From Sphingopyxis fribergensis (GTDB lineage Bacteria; Pseudomonadota; Alphaproteobacteria; Sphingomonadales; Sphingomonadaceae), in NCBI RefSeq assembly GCF_000803645.1, contig NZ_CP009123.1, positions 124,001-188,000 on the forward strand: a stretch of DNA of 64,000 nucleotides, given 5' to 3'. The notes beneath the pieces are model-generated. The model did not search any database. It was not told where the DNA came from and worked only from the letters and a program-made list of their open reading frames with translations. A program made the translations under genes and the position numbers. Positions 56,521 to 64,000 of this stretch are shown piece by piece (positions within the stretch are counted from its first letter, which is position 1; every line of letters starts with the position of its first letter).

Positions 56521-56965
56521 AAGAGCGGTGTCTCACACCCACCTTGTGCGTGTGGGGGTGAGTGCTGTGGCGCGTCGCCATGGGTTGGATCCGTCGCAGA
56601 TTTGCGCCTGGCGCAAGAACTTGCATCGGCAGTTGGTGGACCACAGATTGGCGCCGTTAGCGGCAGAGCCGGTCTCCGAAACGTTTGTGCCAGCACTGAT
56701 CGAACCGACCGTTCCACCGGCACCTGCCGCTTCTCCAACTCCGGCGCGACGCGGCAAGCGGCGACGGCCATGGAACTGGAGATCGACGGCGTTGCGGTGA
56801 AGATCGCGAGTGGCGCCGATGCTGGAATGATTGCGGCCGTGATCGAAGCGCTCAAGGGTTTACGATGATTTGACCGGGCGCCGGCGCGCGGGTGATAGTC
56901 GCGACGCGTCCGATCGACTTCCGCAAGGGGCCCGATGCTTTGGCGGCCCTGGTGGGCGCCGAGTA
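56521..56965 (+). pseudogene. IS66-family remnant (TnpA and start of TnpB)
   Basis: Fragments of IS66 TnpA (VARRHGLDPSQICAWRKNL and, in another frame, MELEIDGVAVKIASGADAGM, AAVIEALKGLR to 56868) followed by the beginning of TnpB (RVIVATRPIDFRKGPDALAALVGAE), cut at 56965. Frameshifts and a missing rest make it inactive. Confidence 0.75.
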
Positions 56966-57410
56966 ACGCGGTGAGCCGAATCCTGCGCAAGCTCGCCGCC
57001 TATCCGCTTCAGAACGATCTGGCCGCCGCATTACGCGAGGTCGGCCGCATCAAGCGGACACTGTTCATCATCGAATGGATTCTCGATGCCGGGATACAGC
57101 GCCGTGCGCAGATCGGCCTCAACAAGTGCGAAGTGTAACACGCCTTGAAGGACGCCCTGTGCATTGGTTGCCAGGGCGAGATCCGCGACCGCACCACCGA
57201 GGGCGAGCACTACCGGATCGCGTGCCTCAATCTGCTCACCGCAAGCATCGTCTACTGGAACACCCTGCCTCTCGGCCACGCTGTGGAAGCCCGGCGCCGC
57301 GAAGGGCTCGATACGCCCGACCATCTTCTCGCCTACATCTCGCCGCTCGGATGGGCGCATATCCTCACATCGGCACGGACCATTCGGCAGGGGCCGTCAC
57401 GATCGCGGAC
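56966..57410 (+). pseudogene. Tn3-family transposase C-terminal remnant
   Basis: VSRILRKLAAYPLQNDLAAAL, then RTLFIIEWILDA and RRAQIGLNK, followed after an in-frame TAA (57136-57138) by ALKDALCIGCQGEIRDR, YRIACLNLLTASIVYWNT and LLAYISPLGWAHI: the end of a Tn3-family transposase. It is fused to the IS66 remnant at about 56966. It may be the partner of the resolvase at 18205-19098, though they are far apart. Confidence 0.8.
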
Positions 57411-57453
57411 GGGCAATCACGTCCATGCGTCGCACGCATCATAATATCACAAT

Positions 57454-57470
57454 TTATGCATTAGACATAA
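57454..57470. promoter_or_regulatory. LysR-type box upstream of the TonB receptor
   Basis: TTATG-N7-CATAA, a perfect dyad with the T-N11-A pattern of LysR-type operators. Its core ATGCATTAGACA (57456-57467) occurs again, exactly, at 62871-62882 in the lysR/M20 gap. It lies about 150 bases before the receptor start. Confidence 0.6.
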
Positions 57471-57616
57471 CGCATATGCAGCCATAGTCGTCATTGATAG
57501 TTTCGAGACGGCGGGCTGAACATTCCTGTTACAATCATTCCCGGGTCACGCTGACAGGCGAAGCCCGGATGCCCCCGGTCAAACCAGTCGATAGATTGAA
57601 CTGTAAGGGGGCAGAT

Positions 57617-60526
57617 ATGAGGTTGAGGTTGACGGGCGTGGTTTCCGCCATCGCGCTGATGTACATGGTTCCGTCCGGTGCGCTCGCGCAGACGGCGCCC
57701 AAGCCGGAAGCGCCCGCCGAAGCATCCACCGAAGCGTCGCCCTCGGCCGGCCCCGACATCGTCGTGACGGGATCGCGCGTGGCGCGGCGCGACTATCAGT
57801 CGAGCAGCCCGATCGTCACCGTCAGCAGCGACGCGATCGCCGCGACCGGAAACGTCACGCTGGAAGGCGCGCTGAACCAGTTGCCGCAATTCACCCCGGA
57901 CGGGACCGCCTTTTCCAACGGCCTCAACGCCACCGGGCAGGCCACGCTCAACCTGCGCGGGTTGGGAGCGCAGCGTAACCTGGTGCTGCTCGACGGCAAG
58001 CGGTTGCAGCCGTCCAGTTCGACCCAGGTGGTCGACATTAACTCGCTGCCGACGATCCTGGTCGGCGGGACGGAGATCATCACCGGCGGCGCGTCGGCGG
58101 TCTATGGCTCGGACGCGAACTCCGGCGTGGTGAACTTCAAGCTGCGCCAGATCGAGGGAGTCGAGATCAGTGCGCAGAACACCATTACCGAACGCGGCGA
58201 TGCCGGCATCCGCAATATCTCGCTCGGCGCCGGCACGCACTTCGCCGGCGGCCGCGGCCGCGTGCTGTTCGGGATCGACTATACCGATCGCGACGCATTG
58301 GGCGTTACCGACCGCGCGTTCTTCCGGCGCAACGTCGGCGTATCCAGCTCGATCGGCGCCGGCCTGTTCACCCCCAGCACCAATGGCCCGTCGCAGGCTG
58401 CGATCAACGCCGCCTTCGCCGCCTATGGCGTCCCTGCCGGAGCGGTGCCGCGCGCATCGTCGATCGGCGTCAACGCCGACGGGACGTTGTTCTCGACCGG
58501 GCTGGGGGTCTATAATTATCGCGACGCCACGCCTTATGTGAACAACATCGGGAGCGCGCTGCTGCAGAAACAGAAGGACGTTTATGCCCAGATGCCGCTG
58601 GAGCGTCTGTCGACCTTCGGCAAGGTCAGTTACGACCTGGCGTCGGACGTGAAATTCTACGCGCAGGGACTTTATGCCGACTATACCGCTTATTCGATGG
58701 TCGACGCCGCGCCCAATGCCGGCGTCTGGATGCTGAGCGTTCCGGTGACTAACCCGTATATCCCTGCCGCGCTGCAACCGCTGCTCGCCTCGCGCGCAAA
58801 AATGACCGCGCCGGTGCTGGTGACCAAGCGGTATGTCGAGGCCGGGCCGCGCCGCACCAGGCACGATTCCACGACATGGCAGGCGCTGGCGGGATTTTCC
58901 GGCCGCATCGGCGCGATCACCTGGGACCTGTACGGATCGCACGGCGAGAGCAGCCTGAGCGACGCCACCGCCGGATCGGTGTTCGCCGACAAGGTGCAGC
59001 GACTGGTCAGCGCGCCTGATGGCGGCGCGGCGCTATGCGGCGGCTACAATCCGTTCGCCGTCACCAATTCCGCCACCTGCGCCGCCTATATCAGCGGCAC
59101 CACGACCAACCGCACCAAGACGACGCAGGACGTCGCGGAACTGACCTTCCAGGGGCCGCTGGTGACGCTGCCGGCGGGCGAAGTGCGCTTCGCCGCCGGC
59201 GCCGACTATCGCCGCAACAGCTTCTCCTTCACGCCCGACGCGCAGCAACTGGCCGGCAATATCGTCGGCATCACGCGAAGTTCCGGCACCAGCGGCTCGA
59301 CCCGCGCGATCGAGGGCTATGCCGAACTGCTCGTGCCCCTGCTGCGCGACCTGCCCGGCATCCAGTCGCTCGATCTCGATGCCGCCTATCGCTATTCGGA
59401 CTATGACCGCTCGGGCGGGGTCTCGACCTACAAAGCGGAGCTGAACTGGCAGGTGTTCGAGCCGCTGCGGCTGCGCGGCGGCTACCAGCGCGCGATCCGT
59501 GCGCCCAACGTGGGCGAATTGTTCACCGCCAGCACCGGCCTGTTCCCGACGATCGGCACCGCCGCGACCGGCGCGGGCGACCCGTGCGACATCCGCGGCA
59601 GTTATCGTACCGGCGCGCACGGCGCCGACGTGCGCAACCTGTGCCTGGCGCAGGGTGTCCCGGCCGCGGTGATCGACGCTTATGCCAACAACGTGTCGCA
59701 GGTCGGCGCCTATCTGTCGGGCAATACCGATCTGTCGCCGGAAAAGGCCGACACCTATACCGCCGGCGCGGTGCTGACGCCGCGCCTGGCCACGCCGTCA
59801 CTGTCGGCGCTCAGCCTGTCGGTCGATTATTACAACATCAGCATCGCCAACGCAATCGCGACCATCCCGGTCACCCTGTCGCTCAGCAAATGCTTCAACG
59901 GCGACGGCAGCAACCCGACCTACAGCAACAGCAATTATTACTGCTCGCTGATCGGGCGCGATCCGGCCACCGGCGGGATAACCAACGCGCTGATGCCCTA
60001 TCTGAACATCGGCGGCTATCGCACGTCGGGGGTCGATGTGCAGCTCGACTGGTCGGTGCGGCTGGCCGACATCGGTATCGGCGGCGGTGACACGAAGTTC
60101 GGCATCTCGTCGGTGGTGAACTATCTCGACACCTACAGGGTGCAGAACCAGCCGGGATCGCCGTTCCAGGAATATGGCGGCACGATCGGCAGCGGCACGA
60201 CGCTGCCGCGCTGGCGCTCGACCACCTCGTTCACGCTCGGCGACAGCAGGGCCACCATGCTGGTGCGCTGGCGCCACATCGGCGGGATGAGCGATTTCTC
60301 GTCCGTCGCCAATCCGGCGAGCACGATCGCGGGGGTTCCGGCCTATGACTATGTCGACCTGTCGTTCCGGATCGATCCGGTGAAGGGGTTCGGGCTGCGC
60401 TTCGGCGTCAACAACCTCGCCGACAGCGAGCCGCCGGTGGTGGGCGGCGTGCTCGGCACCACCGACAGCGGCACCTATGATGTGCTGGGCCGGACCTTCT
60501 ACATGGGCGCGACGGTGCGTTTCTGA
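57617..60526 (+). CDS. TonB-dependent outer membrane receptor
   Basis: 969 residues from ATG 57617, after AAGGGGG. A signal peptide ends near LAQTAPK (about residue 24). The plug domain shows the usual DIVVTGSRV start and GGTEIITGGASAVYGSDANSGVVNF; a large barrel follows, ending GRTFYMGATVRF with terminal Phe. It resembles sphingomonad receptors for organic nutrients rather than siderophores. It is 24 bases before the lipase-like gene, so probably one operon. Confidence 0.93.
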   Translation: MRLRLTGVVSAIALMYMVPSGALAQTAPKPEAPAEASTEASPSAGPDIVVTGSRVARRDYQSSSPIVTVSSDAIAATGNVTLEGALNQLPQFTPDGTAFSNGLNATGQATLNLRGLGAQRNLVLLDGKRLQPSSSTQVVDINSLPTILVGGTEIITGGASAVYGSDANSGVVNFKLRQIEGVEISAQNTITERGDAGIRNISLGAGTHFAGGRGRVLFGIDYTDRDALGVTDRAFFRRNVGVSSSIGAGLFTPSTNGPSQAAINAAFAAYGVPAGAVPRASSIGVNADGTLFSTGLGVYNYRDATPYVNNIGSALLQKQKDVYAQMPLERLSTFGKVSYDLASDVKFYAQGLYADYTAYSMVDAAPNAGVWMLSVPVTNPYIPAALQPLLASRAKMTAPVLVTKRYVEAGPRRTRHDSTTWQALAGFSGRIGAITWDLYGSHGESSLSDATAGSVFADKVQRLVSAPDGGAALCGGYNPFAVTNSATCAAYISGTTTNRTKTTQDVAELTFQGPLVTLPAGEVRFAAGADYRRNSFSFTPDAQQLAGNIVGITRSSGTSGSTRAIEGYAELLVPLLRDLPGIQSLDLDAAYRYSDYDRSGGVSTYKAELNWQVFEPLRLRGGYQRAIRAPNVGELFTASTGLFPTIGTAATGAGDPCDIRGSYRTGAHGADVRNLCLAQGVPAAVIDAYANNVSQVGAYLSGNTDLSPEKADTYTAGAVLTPRLATPSLSALSLSVDYYNISIANAIATIPVTLSLSKCFNGDGSNPTYSNSNYYCSLIGRDPATGGITNALMPYLNIGGYRTSGVDVQLDWSVRLADIGIGGGDTKFGISSVVNYLDTYRVQNQPGSPFQEYGGTIGSGTTLPRWRSTTSFTLGDSRATMLVRWRHIGGMSDFSSVANPASTIAGVPAYDYVDLSFRIDPVKGFGLRFGVNNLADSEPPVVGGVLGTTDSGTYDVLGRTFYMGATVRF

Positions 60527-60549
60527 CGTCAACGGTGGAGAACAACGCG

Positions 60550-61764
60550 ATGAAGTCCCATTCGATCGGCATGGCCGCGCTGGCGCTCGCGCTGGCGCCG
60601 CAGGCGGGCGCTCAATCCGCCCCCGCGCCAGCGTCCTCAGATGTGGGACCAGCGCCGGAAGCTCCGCCGACCCCGGCGCGGCTGCCGGCGGCCGGTAGCA
60701 TGATCGATACGGCCCCGTTGCCCGCCGCCCTGGGTCTAGCCGACGCGGGCACCGCGCTGCGCATCCTCTATACCGCGACAAACGGTATCACCGGCACCAG
60801 AAGCGTGGCGGTGACGGGCGCGCTGTTCCTGCCGAAGGGCACACCGCCCAGGGACGGCTGGCCGGTGGTGGCGTGGGCGCACGGAACGGTCGGGATCGGC
60901 GACGGCTGCGCCCCGTCCGCCAACCCGCGCTCTGAACGCGATTCGACCTATCTCAACGGCTGGCTGCGTGAGGGTTATGCGGTCGTCGCGACCGATTACG
61001 AGGGGCTGGGCGGGCCGGGACCGCACCCCTATCTCAATACGCGGGCGGAAGCGTGGTCGGTGCTCGATTCGGTGCGCGCGGCACTGGGCGCGACGGTCGG
61101 GGGCACGCGCCTGCCGCTCGCCAACAAGGTGCTGATCGTCGGCCAGTCGCAGGGGGCGAGCGCGGCCTTCGCCACCACGATCGCGGCGCGCGGCTATGCG
61201 CCGCAGGTCAACGTGCTGGGCACCATCGCGACCGGCATCCCCTATCTGACCGGCGCATTGCCGCCACGGGCCAATATCGACCAGGTCGATCGGACCATCG
61301 CCTATCTGTTCTACATCGCCGCCGCCGCCGGCGAGGTCGATCCGGCGCTGAAGGCGGATACCGTCTTCACGCCCGCCGCGATGCCGCTGGTCCACGCGGC
61401 GGCGCAGCGGTGCGTCGCGGACATGATGACCGCGACCGTCCAGGCCGGGATGACGCGGCGACGGACGCTGCAAGGCGACTTCGTCGCTTATTACGCCAGC
61501 TTTCTGCGCAATACCGCTTATGCGACGCTGAAGACGGCGACGCCGGTATTCGTCGGCACCGGCGAACAGGATATCGACGTGCCGACGCCGATGCAGAAGG
61601 CGCTAGTGCGCGATGCGTGCAAGGCCGGGACGCGAATCCAGTTCCATCTTTATCCGGGGCTGGACCATTCGGGCACGCTCAACCCTTCGTTCGCCGATTC
61701 ACGCCTGTTCGCGCGGCAATTGCTGGAAGGGCGGCCGGTCGAGACCAATTGCCCCGCAAGCTGA
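60550..61764 (+). CDS. Secreted lipase-like alpha/beta hydrolase (LIP family)
   Basis: 404 residues from ATG 60550 with a GGAG site; the signal peptide ends LAPQAGAQS near residue 21. Features of secretory lipases: PVVAWAHGTVG, VATDYEGLGGPG, nucleophile elbow VGQSQGAS, a D in GTGEQDIDVP and His in PGLDHSG. It may cleave an ester outside the cytoplasm, with the product taken up by the coupled TonB receptor. 150 non-coding bases follow. Confidence 0.88.
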   Translation: MKSHSIGMAALALALAPQAGAQSAPAPASSDVGPAPEAPPTPARLPAAGSMIDTAPLPAALGLADAGTALRILYTATNGITGTRSVAVTGALFLPKGTPPRDGWPVVAWAHGTVGIGDGCAPSANPRSERDSTYLNGWLREGYAVVATDYEGLGGPGPHPYLNTRAEAWSVLDSVRAALGATVGGTRLPLANKVLIVGQSQGASAAFATTIAARGYAPQVNVLGTIATGIPYLTGALPPRANIDQVDRTIAYLFYIAAAAGEVDPALKADTVFTPAAMPLVHAAAQRCVADMMTATVQAGMTRRRTLQGDFVAYYASFLRNTAYATLKTATPVFVGTGEQDIDVPTPMQKALVRDACKAGTRIQFHLYPGLDHSGTLNPSFADSRLFARQLLEGRPVETNCPAS

Positions 61765-61914
61765 ACCCGCTGGCCGAATCGTCATGATGTGGCGACCAGC
61801 CATACCGCCCGGCCAGGCCTGGACGACGCCGTAGGCGAAGTTCGCACCCGGCCGGGAATCCGGACAAAAGCGCTCGTGGTACGGCCGGTCTATCGAAGCG
61901 GCGCCCGACGCGAC

Positions 61915-62841
61915 TCAGTGTCCGGCCGTCTCCGGGCCGTCCGAAAGCATCTCATCAATGATGGTCCTGATCACCGGAATCGAGGCCGGCATCGTCCGAC
62001 CGCGCAAGGTGATGATGGAGAATTTCGATATTATCGATATATCGGAGGTTTGGATGCGCACCAGCTTTCCGTCGCGCACCAGATCCCTGGCCGTCGCGAT
62101 GACGCCCATGAACACGGCGGTGGTGGTCTGGGCGACCTTCAGCAGGCTCGTCACTTCATCGCATTGGAGAGAGATGAACTGGTCGGGATGGGCCTCGGGG
62201 CCGTATCTCTCGACCAGGAAGCGCGCCGCCTCGTCGCTGATGCTCGTGCTGGCGACGGGATAGTCGAGCAGGTCACGGAACCGGAACGCCTTGCGCCGGG
62301 CCAGCGGGTGATCGGGCCGGCACAGCAGTCCGGTCTTCAGGTCGGCGACATGCTCGATAAGCAGGTCCGGCGTTGGCGAGACCGAGCGCGCTTCCACGAT
62401 CAGGGCATCGACCTGCTGCGCGCGCAGCGCCTGCAATTGCGTCTCGGTCGGACCTGACGTCAGGGTTATCCGCAGGTTTTTCGGGTGATTGGACACATAG
62501 GCCAGCAGGGGGACGGAAAGGATCGCGCGGGGCGTGGACCCCAGACCGAGGCGGAAATGGCCACCGATCCCGTTGGCGTGCTCCTCGGCGGTCCGCGTCA
62601 GCGTGTCGATGTCGGCGATCACGTTGCGGGCATGTTGCAGTATGATCCGTCCGAACGGCGTCAGTTCGTTGCTGTGCCCGATCCGGTCGATCAACCTTGC
62701 CCCGACCTGCTCCTCGAGCATGGCGATGCTGCGGCTGAACGCGGCCTGCGAGCGATGGACCCGTGTGGCGCCCTTGGTGAACGAGCCGGTATCGGCCAGC
62801 GCGACGAAATGCTGCAACTGGGTGAGGCTGATATCTATCAT
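61915..62841 (-). CDS. LysR-family transcriptional regulator
   Basis: 308 residues from ATG 62841 (MIDISLTQLQHFVALADTGSFTKGATRVHRSQAAFSRSIA), the classic LysR winged-helix start; a longer frame upstream has no family pattern. A substrate-binding domain follows. It is divergent from the M20 amidohydrolase and close to a 12-bp motif also found before the TonB receptor, so it may control both. Confidence 0.92.
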   Translation of the reverse strand: MIDISLTQLQHFVALADTGSFTKGATRVHRSQAAFSRSIAMLEEQVGARLIDRIGHSNELTPFGRIILQHARNVIADIDTLTRTAEEHANGIGGHFRLGLGSTPRAILSVPLLAYVSNHPKNLRITLTSGPTETQLQALRAQQVDALIVEARSVSPTPDLLIEHVADLKTGLLCRPDHPLARRKAFRFRDLLDYPVASTSISDEAARFLVERYGPEAHPDQFISLQCDEVTSLLKVAQTTTAVFMGVIATARDLVRDGKLVRIQTSDISIISKFSIITLRGRTMPASIPVIRTIIDEMLSDGPETAGH

Positions 62842-62867
62842 ATGTCGTTCCGATAATCTTATCCAGA

Positions 62868-62886
62868 ATAATGCATTAGACACATT
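62868..62886. promoter_or_regulatory. LysR-type box in the lysR / M20 gap
   Basis: ATGCATTAGACA at 62871-62882 repeats the core of the site at 57456-57467; it is flanked by AATG and CATT. It lies 30 bases upstream of lysR and about 80 before the M20 gene. Confidence 0.6.
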
Positions 62887-62961
62887 GATCGGCCCGGCAT
62901 AGCCTCGTGCTCCACCATGTTGGTTTCGCGCGGTGCGGGTAGTCTGTTTTTGGAGGGTAGG

Positions 62962-64000
62962 TTGGCGACGGTCCTGGACAAAAACCCCGCGGGTGAATCG
63001 GCGAGCTTCTATGACGAGTTCGTCGCGTTGCGCCGCGACATCCATCGCCACCCGGAACTGGGCTTCGAGGAGGTTCGCACCAGCGACATCGTCGCCGCGA
63101 AGCTGACCGAATGGGGCTATGCCGTCACGCGCGGCCTCGGCGGGACCGGCGTGGTCGGGCAATTGGTGCACGGCAACGGCGGCAAGGTGCTGGGCCTGCG
63201 CGCCGACATGGACGCGCTGCCGATCCAGGAGCAGGGCCAGGCTGAATGGCGCAGCGATACCCCCGGCGTGATGCACGCCTGCGGCCATGATGGCCATACC
63301 GTCATGCTGCTCGCCGCGGCGAAACGCCTGGCCGAGGACCCGGGCTTCAGCGGAACGCTCAACCTGATTTTCCAGCCCGCCGAGGAGGTGGGCACGGCGG
63401 GAGCGGGCGCCGCGCGGATGATCGCCGACGGCCTGTTCGAGACATTCCCCTGCGACGCGGTGTTCGCTATGCACAACGCGCCGACCGTGCCGGCCGGTAT
63501 GCTGCTGTTCCGCGAGGGGCCGATGCTGGCCTCGTCCGACGCGGTGAACGTCGTGCTGAAAGGCCGCGGCGGGCATGGCGCCATGCCGCATACCGCAGTC
63601 GACCCGGTCGTCGGCGCGGCCAGCCTGATCATGGCGCTCCATACGATCGTGTCGCGCAACGTCGACCCGCTGAGAACCGGGGTGATCACCGTTGGGGTGG
63701 TCAGGGCCGGTGACGCGCGCAACGTGATCCCCGACAGCGCCCGTCTGGAGATAACGGTGCGCGCGCTCGATCCGGCAGTGCGCGACCTGCTCCATGAGCG
63801 TATTTGCCGCGTCGTGGCCGACCAGGCCAGCAGCTTCGGGCTGGAGGCGGAGGTTGACTATGATCGCGGCTATCCGCCGGTAGTCAATTCGGTGGCGGAA
63901 ACCCGCTTCGCCAGCCAGGTCGCGGCGGATGTCTTCGGGGCCGGGCGGGTGATGACCGACTGCCCGGCGCAGACCGGTGGCGAGGACTTCGCCTTCATGC
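62962..64000 (+). CDS. M20-family amidohydrolase, 3' end outside window
   Basis: The frame is open from TTG 62962 (GGAGGG just upstream) to the window end; an in-frame ATG at 62917 is an alternative start with no ribosome site. About 346 residues are visible. Metal-binding motifs of M20/hippurate-hydrolase-type aminoacylases are present: LRADMDALPI, HACGHDGHT, PAEE and AMHNAP. It cleaves N-acyl amino acids or similar amides. Divergent from lysR and likely activated by it. Confidence 0.9.
   Translation, partial: MATVLDKNPAGESASFYDEFVALRRDIHRHPELGFEEVRTSDIVAAKLTEWGYAVTRGLGGTGVVGQLVHGNGGKVLGLRADMDALPIQEQGQAEWRSDTPGVMHACGHDGHTVMLLAAAKRLAEDPGFSGTLNLIFQPAEEVGTAGAGAARMIADGLFETFPCDAVFAMHNAPTVPAGMLLFREGPMLASSDAVNVVLKGRGGHGAMPHTAVDPVVGAASLIMALHTIVSRNVDPLRTGVITVGVVRAGDARNVIPDSARLEITVRALDPAVRDLLHERICRVVADQASSFGLEAEVDYDRGYPPVVNSVAETRFASQVAADVFGAGRVMTDCPAQTGGEDFAFM

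Noticed and set aside
62844..63795. N-terminal extension of the LysR reading frame to 63795
   Set aside because: It is antisense to the M20 gene and upstream of the canonical LysR start; only 61915-62841 is kept.

Overview
The window looks like part of a large degradative plasmid, or a plasmid-derived island, of a sphingomonad-type alphaproteobacterium. The signs are high GC, an alphaproteobacterial SOS box (GTTC-N7-GTTC), an ImuA-ImuB-DnaE2 cassette, a NodT-type efflux lipoprotein and a large TonB-dependent receptor. A replication and partition block (iterons, Rep_3-type initiator, parA, parB and four repeated palindromes) makes it an autonomous replicon. No rRNA, tRNA or CRISPR array was seen.

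Layout. 1-1.4 kb: two unrecognised genes, the first cut by the window edge. 1.4-9.2 kb: DNA-damage module. imuA-imuB-dnaE2 run leftward from a LexA box. Rightward from the same gap run a 53-residue protein with an SSB-like C-terminal tip, an SRAP protein that has lost its catalytic residues, an unknown gene and a second, intact SRAP protein. 9.2-13.6 kb: origin with 22-bp-phased iterons, rep, parA and parB, with parS-like palindromes on both sides of parA. 13.8-19.3 kb: accessory zone with a tyrosine recombinase, an amidoligase-like protein, a serine resolvase and a truncated ModE-type regulator.

19.3-34.2 kb: first catabolic region. A long, mostly translationally coupled leftward operon encodes a GntR regulator, a nitronate monooxygenase-like flavoprotein, a Coq4-family protein, a thiolase-fold protein without the thiolase cysteine, a DUF35 partner, two acyl-CoA dehydrogenases, an acyl-CoA synthetase, a Baeyer-Villiger-type monooxygenase and an alpha/beta hydrolase. 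Divergent from it are a CYP153-type P450, a [2Fe-2S] ferredoxin, an alpha/beta hydrolase and a hotdog thioesterase. 34.3-35.9 kb: decayed IS elements.

35.9-49.6 kb: an alk cluster. alkT and the AlkS-like regulator run leftward; alkB, alkG, alkH, alkJ and alkL run rightward, followed by an acyl-CoA dehydrogenase and alkK. The set covers alkane uptake (AlkL), terminal hydroxylation (AlkB with AlkG and AlkT), oxidation to the acid (AlkJ, AlkH), CoA activation (AlkK) and entry to beta-oxidation. 49.9-56.4 kb: an RND efflux system (TetR, adaptor, pump, divergent outer-membrane factor), plausibly for solvent or metabolite export. 56.5-57.4 kb: IS66 and Tn3 remnants. 57.6-64 kb: TonB-dependent receptor, secreted lipase-like hydrolase, LysR regulator and an M20 amidohydrolase cut by the window end. 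A shared 12-bp motif upstream of the receptor and in the lysR/M20 gap suggests one regulon.

The catabolic blocks are separated by decayed mobile-element fragments, so the window reads as a mosaic assembled by transposition around a plasmid backbone. Functions are inferred from protein motifs and context; no database search was run.
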